Source of the DNA: Paramisgurnus dabryanus
Lineage: Eukaryota; Chordata; Actinopteri; Cypriniformes; Cobitidae
Assembly: GCF_030506205.2 (NCBI RefSeq)
Contig: NC_133346.1
Span: 23,508,333-23,572,332, forward strand
Length of the DNA: 64,000 bases
Direction: 5' to 3'
Numbering within the stretch: the first letter of the stretch is position 1; every line of letters starts with the position of its first letter. Below, one piece after another: positions 48,564 through 60,714 of the stretch. Position numbers and translations under genes: made by a program. The notes beneath the pieces were generated by a model. The model did no database searches, had not been told where the DNA came from, and saw only the letters and a list, made by a program, of their open reading frames with translations.

Positions 48564-48837
48564 CGGGTAATTATCACGTTGGGGGGACCAATTGTCCCCA
48601 CAAAGATAGGAATACCAGTGTTTTTGTGACATCATGGGGACATTTTGATGTCCCCATGAGGAAACAAGCTAATAAATCAAACAGAATGATGTTTCTTGAA
48701 AATCTAAGGTATCAGACAGTTTCCTGTGATGGTTGGGGTTAGGGAATGGGGCAGGTAAGGGGAATAGAATATACAGTTTGTACAGAATAAAATGCATTAC
48801 GTCTATGGAATGTCCCCAAAAAACATGGAAACCAGAA

Positions 48838-48901
<64 letters not shown>
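48523..48901. repeat. TG-flanked dispersed repeat with GGGGACATTTTGATGTCCCC
   Basis: A (TG)n tract, then GGGGGGACCAATTGTCCCC, GGGGACATTTTGATGTCCCC, GGTTGGGGTTAGGG, ATACAGTTTGTACAGAATAA and GGAATGTCCCC, then a second (TG)n tract (48843-48901). This layout is a widespread vertebrate dispersed repeat. Confidence 0.65.
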
Positions 48902-48904
<3 letters not shown>

Positions 48905-49406
48905 AACACATCCCATGAAGGTCTCATAAAGACACTGGGCATCAGTGTGTGATGTGTAATGTAAATGTAATCATGCATCAGTTGGAATTTTTCCAAAGTA
49001 TCTTAAGTTTGCTTCTCTGGGGAACCAGAGTCATGCATTTTTTTCTGATTCAATCATAAACTTTTCTATTTTGTTGGTTAACAATCTCAGCTTCAAAGAG
49101 CTGAACGGTAACTAGGTGGTTGCGATGACACATGCTTCCTCACTACTACACACCCCTTATGGCATTCATTACTGATCCGAGCAATGTCCCTAGGTCCCCA
49201 TCCTGAAGAGATCCTGGGATTAATTCCGGGATGTATTTGCGTTCACACAGAAGGCAATTTTATGACAGTATTCTGCTATCATCGCCGTGTGTGTAAGGGG
49301 TTTTAAGGTCTTAAAGATCTCAGAATTAATCTACAAATATTAAAATCATTACACGGATCCATATACTAAACTTAAAAAAAGTATGAAGTTACTTGGCCTG
49401 ACCGTA

Positions 49407-49618
49407 GTGTTGTAGTCAAGACCACCTAAACCGAGACCAAGTCATGACCAAGACCAAGACAGGCCGAGACCGAGACAAGACCAAGACTTTAAAGGGTCAA
49501 GACCGAGTCAAGACCAAGACCAAGACCAATGCAAGTCACTGCATTAAAACACTAATGATAAAATGTGGAATATGCATATGATTAGGCACTTCTTGTCTGT
49601 GTGTGTGCGTGCGCGTGC

Positions 49619-49668
<50 letters not shown>

Positions 49669-50493
49669 CATCAGAGAAGTTGATAAAATAATCAAAGGCA
49701 TTGCAGATATGTGGGAATTAATCTTTGTCTATAAGCAAATAAAAGTGAACAAAAATTAAAGAGCTGAAATCAACTTAACCATTTATTCTGAACCGTCTTA
49801 CCATGGCTTGCCATCCACTTAACAAAATGCAGGTGTTTTTAGTAATAAAATTAGAAAAATTGTCATTGGGAGAAACTTAAACAATGCTTAAACAATGCAA
49901 ACATCATGCCAAACCTGAATAAAATGCTGAAAAAAATGTTCTTAGTATTTTTGTCTTGTTTTCAGTAAAAATATCTAAAAATTCTTAAATTAAGATGCTT
50001 TTTCTTAATGAGCAAAACTACCCAAGAAAATAAGTCTAGTTTTTATACCAAAAATATCAAATTTAGGTGATTTTGTGAATAAAACAAGCAAAAAAATCTG
50101 CCAATGGGGTAAGAAAAAAAATCTTGAACCTTTTTCTTAAACACTAAATTCAAGAAAAAAATGTGTTTTATGCAGAATTTGATATTTTTGCTCTAAAAAC
50201 TAGACTTATTTTCTTGGGTCGTTTTGTTCATCAAAAAAAATCATCTTAATTTAAGAATTTTTAGATATTTTGACTGAAAACAAGACAAAAATACTAAGAT
50301 TTTTTTCTTGAAATCATTTTTTTGCAGTGTGCCATCAGTTGTGGTCTTGACCGGTCTTGAAATAAAATTCAGAGTCCTCTTTGTCTGAGACCGAGACGAG
50401 ACCGAGTAAAAATGCGGTCGATTCCAAGACGAGACCAAGACCTTTAAAAAGTGGTCTTGAGACCGAGACCGGTCTCGAGCACTACAACACTAC
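49407..50493. mobile_element. Non-autonomous element rich in GAGACC, copy 2
   Basis: Left GTGTTGTAGTCAAGACC and right GGTCTCGAGCACTACAACAC are inverted. Runs of CCGAGACC and CAAGACC fill both arms. It contains a (TG)n tract (49624-49668) and a nested palindromic MITE. Relative of 10622-11225. Confidence 0.7.
49929..50328. mobile_element. Palindromic MITE nested in the GAGACC element
   Basis: TTCTTAGTATTTTTGTCTTG, TTTTCAGTAAAAATATCTAA and AAGAAAATAAGTCTAG at the left are mirrored by CTAGACTTATTTTCTTG and CAAGACAAAAATACTAAG at the right. The outermost CTTGAAATCATTTTTTTGC is kept only at the right. Confidence 0.75.
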
Positions 50494-51510
50494 CTGACCG
50501 TTCTCGCCTTTCCTCTGGAGTTCTTACAATATCTAACTGCTAGTTTGATTAGGGCTATTTTTATGCACATCTCATCATGTTGTAATGACAATATGAAAAT
50601 GCTAATTTAAGAATCCTGCTGAGACTTGCCTCAGGTTGGGAGATGGTGTGAAGACTGAAAAACTGACAGAGGATTTTTGTTTCTAAAAGAACTTCTGAGG
50701 GAAGGGAGATCATAGGCAGATATATTCCCTCAGGCATGTTTCAGACATCCAGAATGGTCAGAAATTGTACGTAGATCTCTATGAGACAAGATGCTACAAC
50801 TCATCACGGCACGAAATCAGAATTTACTTTACTAATAAATGTGTTTGAACTTAATTTTCTTGACTTAACAAGTTATTTTAAAGAAAAAACATGTTTGCTA
50901 TAATGTTTAATGGTAACTGTCTACTCTAAAATGACATTTATTTTCTGATGATGTATCCAAGGCCGCGTAGACAATTGGAAACTGAAGGGAAGCCTCGCCT
51001 TAACAAACCACACAGCTTGAGACTGCGTCTCATTCAGTATTCATTAAGCAATATCTACAGTGTTGTTGATTAGTAGCAAATACTGTTAATAATTCCATCA
51101 CTATCATTTCACAATCCACTCAAAACCCAGTGTACAAGTCATGTCCTACAGTTTTTCCCACAGATTTGGGGGTTTCTAATATAAATGTGCTATGAATCAA
51201 GTTTTAATCATGTCACTACAATATTTTAGATGGAAACACATGTCTAGTTTAATATGAAGCTTGCTTTTATCATATGATTGACTTAATATCTGATAATCAA
51301 ATATAACACTGTGTCCCAACTAGACGCAATGCAATATGATTCCAGCTATAGGCAATTTGTCTATCTATACATAAAGGGATACTCCAGCCAAATATAAAAA
51401 AATGGTTTACTCCCCCACAAGCAATCCGAGATACATATGTCCATCATCTTTCAGACAAACACATTTGGAGTTTTCTTAGTAAATGTCCTTGCTCTTCCAA
51501 ACTTTATAAT
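50494..51510. other. Intergenic stretch, no gene recognised
   Basis: Nothing bounded is seen. A block near 51370-51500 (ATACTCCAGCCAAATAT, GTTTACTCCCCCACAAGCAATCC) is probably a decayed dispersed repeat. Confidence 0.4.
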
Positions 51511-52077
51511 GAGTGCGTTTACATGCACAGTCTTACGCCGATTATGCTTAATAAACTGATAACACGTGGGGTCATGTAAATGCGTAAAGCGGTTTTCTTT
51601 AATCGGGGAAAGCCCATAAACAGCGTAAGCAAAAACCGATCGGCACAGGTAGTTTTTTGCTCATTACGCCGATTTCGTGTGGCATGTAAACACCTTAACC
51701 GGCCTTCTCAAGGTTTTGTCTATGTGCGCATGTAAGCGCAAGGTAATGCATAAAAGTCTCTGCTCGACTAAAGCAGTTGGCAGAGAAACTGTGAAAATAA
51801 AAGCTCATGTTACATTTACAGGTTCTGCAGACACGAGGAGAGATACAACAGTACAGCTTAAGACAGATATGTTGTTGACTTTTTGAACGACTATTGTGTA
51901 CTATAGGTGGTGACGTCACTGCCTGCGAGAAAACTGATAATTCTTTAAGTCCCATGTAAACGCAGTTGTCTGCATAGCCGGCTTACTGATTTGCGTGTAA
52001 ACGCATGAAAACAGTTTTCTGTAATAAGCAGATTTTTGATAGTTATCCGCTTATTCTGTGCATGTAAACGTACTCAG
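51511..52077. mobile_element. MITE with GTTTACATGCACA ends
   Basis: GAGTGCGTTTACATGCACAG at the left and CTGTGCATGTAAACGTACTC at the right are inverted. Several GCATGTAAAC, GCGTGTAAACGC and ACGCCGATT words lie inside. The open frames at 51677-51955 are inside it and have no motif. Confidence 0.75.
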
Positions 52078-52243
52078 TGATAGAAAACAGAAATAAGGGA
52101 AGAATCACGTGAGTCCATCATTACCGAAGCTAGTTATTATAGTTTGTAAAGATCAAAATATGGATTTTTTTCTTTTTTTCTCCGGTGGATTACTGTTGTT
52201 TACTATTTTTTGGTTTAAAGTCAGAAGTTGTTCCCTGATTCCT

Positions 52244-52381
52244 GGGGCCTCATTTATCAAGCGTGCGTACGCACAGAAGTGTACGTAAAGTGTGCGTAGG
52301 AACAGTTTTACGCAAAGTGTGGAATTGATCAAATTGCAATTATACGTAGAAATGTGTGTAAATGTTGATAAATTAGGCCCC
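52244..52381. mobile_element. Short MITE with GGGGCCTCATTTATCAA ends
   Basis: The left GGGGCCTCATTTATCAAG mirrors the right TTGATAAATTAGGCCCC. GTGCGTACGCAC and GTGTGCGTAGG words follow. Short relative of 33222-33676. Confidence 0.75.
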
Positions 52382-52499
52382 TGATCTTTGTAAAGCTAGA
52401 AAGAGCAAGGACATTTACTAAAATAACTCAAAATGTGTTCATATGAAAGATGGTGGACATGTGTAATTTTGATATTTGGCTGGAGCATCGTTTAACACA

Positions 52500-53265
52500 A
52501 AAAAAAGGTGTGGCAGGATGCAATCAATCATAAAACACAGCCAATCAGAACAGTTTTTTTCTCTGTTTTTCTCTGTTTTATGTCACAGACATACAGAGAC
52601 GTTTCCTTGTGTGACATGAGGGATTTGCTATCTAATCAGTCTCTCCTCGTCCATGTTTGATGATTAATATTCATAATGCACAGAACTTTCCTTGTATGAG
52701 ATCTCTTGTCAGTCGTGACTGGTTAGGACAAAAACCCGATTAAATTCAATTAACTCAACTTAAGAGAAACATCTGAAAATTCAAGGGAGACAAAATACAG
52801 AGTAGCAAAGTACAGTTGCTAAGATTAAACAGAACTCTTTTCTTTACATTAAAATATTACTCCACTCAATAGTATTAAGTTAAGCTAATGTCAGCTGACT
52901 TCCTAGGGGTTGAAAAAACTCCTAGGAGAAAAAAACCTTGAGAGAGAACCAGACATAGCTGATCATATAGATGATATTCTATATGTTAGATACAATTTTT
53001 ATTTTATAGGAATTAAAACATTAAAAAAAATAGAAATTAAACGGAAGTGGCAAATTTTTGCTGGGCAGACATTGGCTGGGCATCATGATGAAGGGAGGCC
53101 AGTAGTTGAGGTGTGTAATGAGCTTCACAGCAGCAGGAACTGGGTCTGTTTGTCTCAATGTCCTCAGGTTTGAGGACGATACAGGGAAAGAAAAAACAAA
53201 ATCCTATAAGCGTAGGGGCTGCTTGCATGAATTGCAAGTGTTAGAATTATTGTAGAATTTTTTGC
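52500..53265. repeat. Probable dispersed repeats, boundaries unclear
   Basis: GGCAGGATGCAATCAATCAT with CCAATCAGAACAG, and further right CTCCTAGGAGAAAAAAACC with TTGAGAGAGAACCAGAC, resemble recurring fish sequences. I see no clear ends and no coding frame. Confidence 0.35.
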
Positions 53266-53540
53266 TTTGTTCCGGACAAGCTAACTATTGCGGCATAAGT
53301 ATATTTACTAGACAAGTTATGTAAATGCTTTGTTAAAGAAAGATGTAAACAATTTAAATTGATCGACTGTGTCTAATTCTCGAATGTTGTTTGGTAAATA
53401 ATTTCAGACACCTTTAATATTCTAGGAATAATTAAGTGACCAGAATTTTGCGACCGCAGTATACACGATGGATTGTATTTTGATAGTGGTTGTATGAAAT
53501 AATATGAATTAGCTAACTCGTAAAATATGTACAAATTATT

Positions 53541-53658
53541 AGGGGTCAAGCCCCGAAGGGGCGAAGACCCCTATTGTATCCGTTAGTTTTCTTTTTATTA
53601 GGGGTCAAGCCCCGAAGGGGCGAAGACCCCTATTGTATCCGTTAGTTTTCTTTTTATT
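53541..53658. repeat. Two extra 59-bp 5' heads in tandem
   Basis: Heads start at 53541 and 53600, each a type-B 5' end with the GCCCC GAA GGGGC hairpin, cut after TTTTTATT. The third head (53659) belongs to unit A1. Each next head starts where the (ATT)n tract of the previous one would begin. Confidence 0.85.
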
Positions 53659-55682
53659 AGGGGTCAAGCCACGAAGTGGCGTAGACACCTATTGTTATTG
53701 TTAGTTTTCTTATTATTATTCATCCTAGTTCTTCCGCCATTGAAGTCAATGGCAGCCCATAGAACCGTATGTAGGAAAGTTATGTAATTTGGCACACATG
53801 TAGAGGACAGTCTTAGAAGTTACTATAGCAACATTGGTGTGTCTAACTCAAACCCTCTAGCGCCACCAACAGTCCAAAAATCCACTTATGTTCATGCTCA
53901 TAACTTCTGACCCGTGAGTCCTAGACAATAAATTCTTGTTTCCTCTGAATCCTTGGCTCATGATGATTCAATTGCACACATTGATGTCATTTGTGTCATG
54001 CACATCTTTCCGCCATTTTGAATTTTCCGTAAAACCTACTTTTTCGAACTCCTCCTAGAGCGTTTGTCCGATTTGCATGTCATTTGGTATGTAGCATCTA
54101 GAGACACCCCAGACAAAAAGTTATCAAAAGCTTTTTGATAGACCAATGCGTCCTCGTATACAGTGACAACATATAAGGCGGCGAGCACGCCAAAACGGAC
54201 GTGAGGCCGTATCTTCGCAAAACTTTTGTGTATCGACACGAAACTTGGTATATGTCATTACAGTCATGACCTGAGGGTGCCTGCAACGTTTCGTCTCAGC
54301 GCCACCTAGTGGTCACGAGATTCGAAAAATGCTTATTTTTGCTTATAACTACTTCAAACTTGAGTCTAAAATCATGAAGGTGGTTTTGTTAGATTCCTTG
54401 AGGCATGCCGAGTCAAAGGATAACAAACGGTTTTCGGTCGGCCATTTTGGGTGTCGGCCATTTTGAATTTTCTCATTAATTTCAGTATTTCACAAACAAA
54501 ATGGCGTATCGCTACGAAATTTGGCATGGTTCATCAGTGACATGTTCTGAGCGCACCTATAAATCTTTAGGACAGCGCCACCTAGTGGTCAGGATATGTA
54601 AAGAAATTGTTTAAAATCTTTATAGCATTTGATTCATTTGCCACACTGACATGAGACTTCACTCTATTGATTCCTTGGCTCGTGCTAAGTCCGACGGTAC
54701 CAAATATGTCTGAGTCAAACCTACTTCCTGTCGGCCATTTTGAATTATATTGAACACCTACTTTTTCGAACTCCTCCTAGAGCGCTTGTTTGATTGGCTT
54801 GATTTTTGGTACGCATCATCTAGAGACACTCTAGACAAAAAGTTATCAAAAGCTTTTCGGTAGACCTATCCGTTGTCGTATAACACATCAAAGAATGCGA
54901 GGGCGAGCACGCCAAAATGTGTTTGAGCCTGTATCTTCGCAAAACTTTTGCGTATTGATATGAGACCTGGTATATGTCATAACAGTGATGACGTAAGGGT
55001 GCATGCACCGTTTCGTCACAGCGCCCCCTAGTGGTCACGAGATATAAAAATTTCTATTTTTGCTTATAACTACTGCAAACTTAAATGTAAAATTATGAGA
55101 GTAGTCTTGTTAGATTTCGTGAGGCATGCCGAGTCAAACGATACCAAATGGTTTTTGGTCGGCCATTTTGTGTGTCGGCCATTTTGAGTTTTTTTTAAGT
55201 TCAAGCATTTCAGAAACGCAATTGCGTATTGTTATGAAACTTGGTATGGTTCATCAGCAACATGTTCTGAGAGGGCTTGTAAACTTTTTGGCGCCCCCTA
55301 GTGGTCAAGAGATTTGAAGCTATATCTCTGCATCTCTTTATCGTATTTACACCAAATTTGGTGGGTGTCATCACAATCATAACCTGAGTCACCATCTATT
55401 GTTTTGGTCAGTGCCCCCTAGTGGTCAAGTCATTTAAGGCTATATCTCCGTATCGCTTTATCGTATTTACACTAAATTTGGTATGTGTCATCACAGTCAT
55501 GGCCTGAGGCACCATCTATTGTTTCGGCACAGTGCCACCTAGTGGTCTCAAGATACAAAAAATTGCAATTTTTTTCCCTAAAACTAATGCAAACTTAGAT
55601 CTTGAATCATGACCGTCATCACGTATGAATCATTTTTGCCATGTTTGGCTTGACCCCGGTATCGCTGCTTGCAGCTATATTT
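53659..55682 (+). mobile_element. Helentron-like unit A1
   Basis: Variant head GCCAC GAA GTGGC, tail GGCTTGACCCC at 55647-55657, and hairpin GCTGCTTGCAGC at 55664-55675. The body holds two related halves about 720 bp apart and three copies of a 120-bp subrepeat at the right end. Six CTCF-consensus matches start at 54300, 54576, 55022, 55292, 55412 and 55533. Confidence 0.8.
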
Positions 55683-55733
55683 AGGGGTCAAGCCCTGAAG
55701 GGGCGAAGACCCCTATTGTATCCGTTAGTTTTC

Positions 55734-55765
<32 letters not shown>

Positions 55766-57292
55766 CTTCCTCCGCCATTGCGGTCTATGGCAGCCCATAG
55801 AACCGTACGTAGGAAAGTTATGAAATTTGGCACACTGATAAAGGACAGTCCAAATATTATCCACAGCAAATTTGGAGTCTCTATCTCAAACCCGCTAGCG
55901 CCACCAACAGTCCAAAGTTGCACTTATGTTTTTGCTTATAACTTTTGATCCGTAAGTCCTAGAAACGAAATTCTTGTTTCCTCTGATTCCTTGGCTCAAG
56001 ACGATTCGACTGGACCCTATGACGTCATTTTCCGTCATGAAAATTTTTCCGCCATTTTGAATTATTCGTAAAACCTACTTTTGCGAACTCGTCCTAGAGC
56101 TTTTGCCCGATTTCCACGAAAATCGGTATGTAGCATCTACAGACCCTCACGGCAAAAAGTTATGGAATTCATGTCGATTCGCCAATCTGTTTGCGTAAAC
56201 CGCGTCAACAAATTTTACGTAGAGTGCAAAAAAATGGATTTGAGGCTGTATCTTCGCCAAACTTAAGCCTATTGAAACGACACTTGGTACTTGTGATGCC
56301 AGTCAGGAACTGAGAGCGCATGCCCAGTTTCGTCGCAGCGCCACCTAGTGGTAAGACGAATGTTTTACACACCTATAACTTTGGCTGTGATCGACGTATT
56401 TTCATGGGACTTGTTTCCTTGGAGTCCTGAATTGTTGCCGAGTCCAACGATACCAAACATGCCAGAATTGGCCTTACGGTTAACCCTGCGCGGCAAAATA
56501 GCACTTAAAAAACACGCGCGAATATCTCCGCGAGCGTAATTCTGATCGACTCGAAAACATCATAGGAAGAATATTGCATTACCTTCTGAACAAAAAGTTC
56601 TATTGGCATTGTATTAAAATTTTCATCAGAAATGGCTGAAAATTGCAAAAAACGAAAAATTACCTTTAAATTTTGTGTTTTTACACATAAATGGCTATAA
56701 CTTCGTAACGCAAAGAGATTTTTTTACCATATTTGATACCCTGATGTATGAGCATATTTTGAGGCCACACAAAAAAAATTGTATGCTTGCACCACTAGGT
56801 GGCCCTATAATTGAACAAAACCTTTGATATCAAGCCAGCCCTATGGTCATACAACTGTTTCTTCACTAAACTAAAGTGTATAGTCATAAAACTAGCTAGA
56901 TGTAACACAGTTATGACCTGAGGTTGCATGCACAATTTTGTCATTGCGCCACCTACTGGTTTTGAGATAGAATAACGCATTTTTTGCCTAAAACTACTGC
57001 AACAACACTTCTAAAACCATGAGACATCATGGATTATTCCTTTCATGGCTTTGACTATAATCACTGATGGTTGCCAATTCACTCCCTAGCAACCAATGAG
57101 AGTACCTTATCAACCGTTTTTGCAAAAGCTATATCTCTGCATCGGAACACCGTAGAGACACGGGGGTGGGCTCTTTTCACTAATTAAACTTGGTTTATCT
57201 AGGTTCTTCAGTCTGCTTATCCAATCTCAATTATACATCCTTTTGGGCCCTTTTTGGCTTGACCCCGGTGATTGCTGCTTGCAGCTATATTT
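55683..57292 (+). mobile_element. Helentron-like unit B1
   Basis: Complete head (with a G-T wobble: GCCCT GAA GGGGC), (ATT)n tract 55737-55765, tail 57256-57266 and hairpin 57274-57285. CTCF-consensus matches at 56339 and 56947. Confidence 0.8.
55737..55765. repeat. (ATT)n microsatellite in the unit 5' region
   Basis: About nine ATT units after the B1 head. A microsatellite near the 5' end is a described feature of Helentron-derived elements. Confidence 0.9.
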
Positions 57293-58991
57293 ATTATTAT
57301 TCTTCTTCCGCCATTGCGGTCTATGGCAGCCCATAGAACCGTATGTAGGAAAGTTATGAAATTTGGCACACTGATAAAGGACAGTCCAATGTGACCCCAC
57401 AGCAAATTTGGAGTCTCTATCTCTAACCCGCTAGCGCCACCAACAGTCCAAAGTTGAACTTATGTTTTTGCTTATAACTTCTGATCCGTAAGTCCTAGAA
57501 ACGAAATTCTTGTTTCCTCTGATTCCTTGGCTCAAGACGATTCGACTGGACCCTATGACGTCATTTTCCGTCATGAAAATTTTTCCGCCATTTTGAATTA
57601 TTCGTAAAACCTACTTTTGCGAACTCGTCCTAGAGTTTTTACCCGATTGTCGCGAAATTTGGTATGTAGCATCTAGAGACCCTCTCGGCAAAAAGTTATC
57701 AAAAGAATTTCGATAAACCAATCCGTTGTCGTATAGCGCGTTAACAAATTTTACGTAGAGCGCAAAAAAACAGATTTTAGGCTGTATCTTCGTCAAACTT
57801 AGGCCTATTGACACGACACTTGGTACTTGTGATGCCAGTCAGGAACTGAGTGTGCATGCACAGTTTCGTCGCAGCGCCACCTAGTGGCCAGACAGATGTT
57901 TTTTACACCTATAACTTTGGCTGTGATCAACGTATTTTGACGGGACTTGATTTTTAGGAGTCCTGAATAGTCGCCGAGTCCAACGATACCAAATATGCCA
58001 GATTTCGCCTTACGGTTAGCCCTGCGCAGCAAAACAGCACTTAAAAAACACGCGCGAATATCTCCGCGAGCGTAATTCTGATCGACTCGAAAACATCATA
58101 GGAAGAATATTGCATTACCTTTTGAACAAAAAGTTCTATTGGCACTATATTAAAATTTTCATCAGAAATGGCCGAAAATTGCAAAAAACGAAAAATTACC
58201 TTTAAATTTTGTGTTTTTACACATAAATGGTTATAACTTCGTAACGCAAAGAGATTTATTCACCATATTTAATACGCTGATGTACGACCACAGTCTGAGG
58301 CTACACAAAAAAAATTGTATGGTTGCACCACTAGTTGGCCTTATAATTGAACAAAACCTTTGAAATCAAGCCACCCTATGGTCATACAACTGTTTCTTCA
58401 CTAAACTAAAGTGTATAGTCATAAAACTAGCTAGATGTAACACATTTATGACCTGAGGTTGCATGCACGAATTTTGTCATTGCGCCACCTACTTGTTTTG
58501 AGATAGAATATGGCATTTTTTGCCTAAAACTACTGCAACAACACATCCAAAACCATGAGTCATCATGGATTATTCCTTTCATGGCTTTGACTATAATCAC
58601 TAGAGGATGTCCATTTACTCTCTAGCAACCAATGAGAATACGTTATCAACTGTTTTTGCAAGAGCTTTTTCTCTGTATCAGAACATCACAGAGACATGGG
58701 GATGGTCTCTTTTGACTCTTTTAACTTGTTGTAACATGTTGTGACCCATGTTTGCCCACTGTAAGCATCACATACATGTCCTTCAGTGCTCTAATGTTCC
58801 ATGATTGTCAATAACCGAAGGACAGTTGCAGTAGACAAGAATATAGATTATTTTTGTTGATTACCTTTGCATTTTTTCATCTGAAATCATTAGGTTTACC
58901 TAGGTTCTTCAGTCTGCTTATCCAAACGCAACTTTACATCCTTCTGTGCCCTTTTCGGCTTGACCCCGGCATTGCTGCTTGCAGCTATATT
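57293..58991 (+). mobile_element. Helentron-like unit B2, headless
   Basis: Starts directly in the (ATT)n/CTTCTTCCGCC region without the 5' hairpin. Tail 58957-58967 and hairpin 58974-58985 are intact. One CTCF-consensus match at 57875 and a one-mismatch relative near 58488. Confidence 0.75.
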
Positions 58992-60714
58992 GGCAATTGT
59001 TTCTGTTAGTAAATTTTTCTTCTTCCGCCATTGCGGTCTATGGCAGCCCATAGAACCGTACGTAGGAAAGTTATGAAATTTGGCACACTGATAAAGGACA
59101 GTCCAAATATTATCCACAGCAAATTTGGAGTCTCTATCTCAAACCCGCTAGCGCCACCAACAGTCCAAATTTGCACTTATGTTTTTGCTTATAACTTTTG
59201 ATCCGTAAGTCCTAGAAACGGAATTCTTGTTTCCTCTGATTCCTTGGCTCAAGACGATTCGATTGGACCCTATGACGTCATTTTCCGTCCTGAAAATTTT
59301 TCCGCCATTTTGAATTATTCGTAAAACCTACTTTTGCAAACTCGTCCTAGAGTTGTTACCCGATTGCCGCGAAAATTGGTATGCAGCATCTAGAGACACT
59401 CAAGGCAAAAAGTTATTAAAAGAATTTCGATAAACCAATCCGTTCTCGTATAGCGCGTCAACAAATTTTACATAGAGCGCAAAAAAACAGAGTTTAGGCT
59501 GTATCTTCGCCAAACTTAGGCCTATTGACACGACACTTGGTACTTGAGATGCCAGTCAGGAAGTGAGGGTGCATGCACAGTTTCGTTTCAGCGCCACCCA
59601 GTGGCCAGACGAATGTTCTATACGCCTATAACTTTGACTGCGATAAAAGTATTTTCACGGGACTTACATTTTTGGAGTCCTGAGTAGTCGCTGAGTCCAA
59701 CGATACCAAACATGCCAGGATTCGTCATACGGTTAGCCCTGCGCAGCAAAATAGCACTTAAAAAACACGCGTGAATATCTCTGCGAGCGTTATTCCGATC
59801 GACTCGAAAATGCCATAGGAAGAACAATGCATTACCTTCTGAACAAAAAACTCTATTGGCGTTATATTAAAATTTTCATCAGAAATGGCCGAAAATAGCA
59901 AAAAACGAAAAATTACCTTTTACAATTTGTGTTTTTATACATAAATTCTTATAACTTCGCAACGAAAAGAAATTTTTTCACCAGATTTGATACACTGATG
60001 TATGAGCAGAGTCTGAGGCCACACAAAAAAATTGGTATGCCTGAACCACTAGGTGGCCCTATAATTGAACAAAATCTTTCATATCAAGCAAGCCCTATGG
60101 TCATACAACTATTTCTTCACTAAACTAAAGTGTATAGTCATAAAACTAGCTAGATGTAACACATTTATGAACTGAGGTTGCATGCACAACTTTGTCATTG
60201 CGCCACCTAGTGGTTTTGAGATAGAAATATGGTATTTTTGCCTAAAACTACTCCAACAGTACATCTAAAATCTTGGGTCATCATGTATTATTCCTTTCAT
60301 GGCTTGGAGATCATTGGTGCATGCCAATTAACTCCTTAGCAACCAATTAGGATACCTTATCAATCCTTTTTACAAGAGCTATATCTATGCATCAGAACAT
60401 CGTAGAGACATGGGGGTGGTCTCTTTTGACTCATTAACACCACTGTAACATTTTGTGAGCTGAGAATTGCCACTGCAAGCACCACTCACATTTTTTTCAG
60501 TGTTCTAGTTGTCAATGCTCCTCGAGAAGAGAGGGAGAGATGACACTGAATGAAAACACAACTTTTTTGCTGATAACTGTTATATTATTTAGTCTGAAAT
60601 CAAGAGATTTTCCCAGGTTCTTTAAACTGCTCATCCGAATTCAACTTTACATCCTTCTGTGCCCTTTTTGGCTTGACCCCGGCATTGCTGCTTGCAGCTA
60701 TATTTATAATAATT
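58992..60714 (+). mobile_element. Helentron-like unit B3, headless
   Basis: Lacks the 5' hairpin and begins with short unrelated sequence before CTTCTTCCGCC. Tail 60670-60680 and hairpin 60687-60698. One exact CTCF-consensus match at 60201 and a one-mismatch relative at about 59591. Confidence 0.75.

Noticed and set aside
48841..48901. Open frames through TG tracts encoding CVCVCV or THTHTH runs
   Set aside because: Simple-repeat translation, not genes.
53541..53720. Regular 59-bp repeats that could suggest a CRISPR-like array
   Set aside because: These are contiguous 5' transposon heads with no spacers, in vertebrate DNA.
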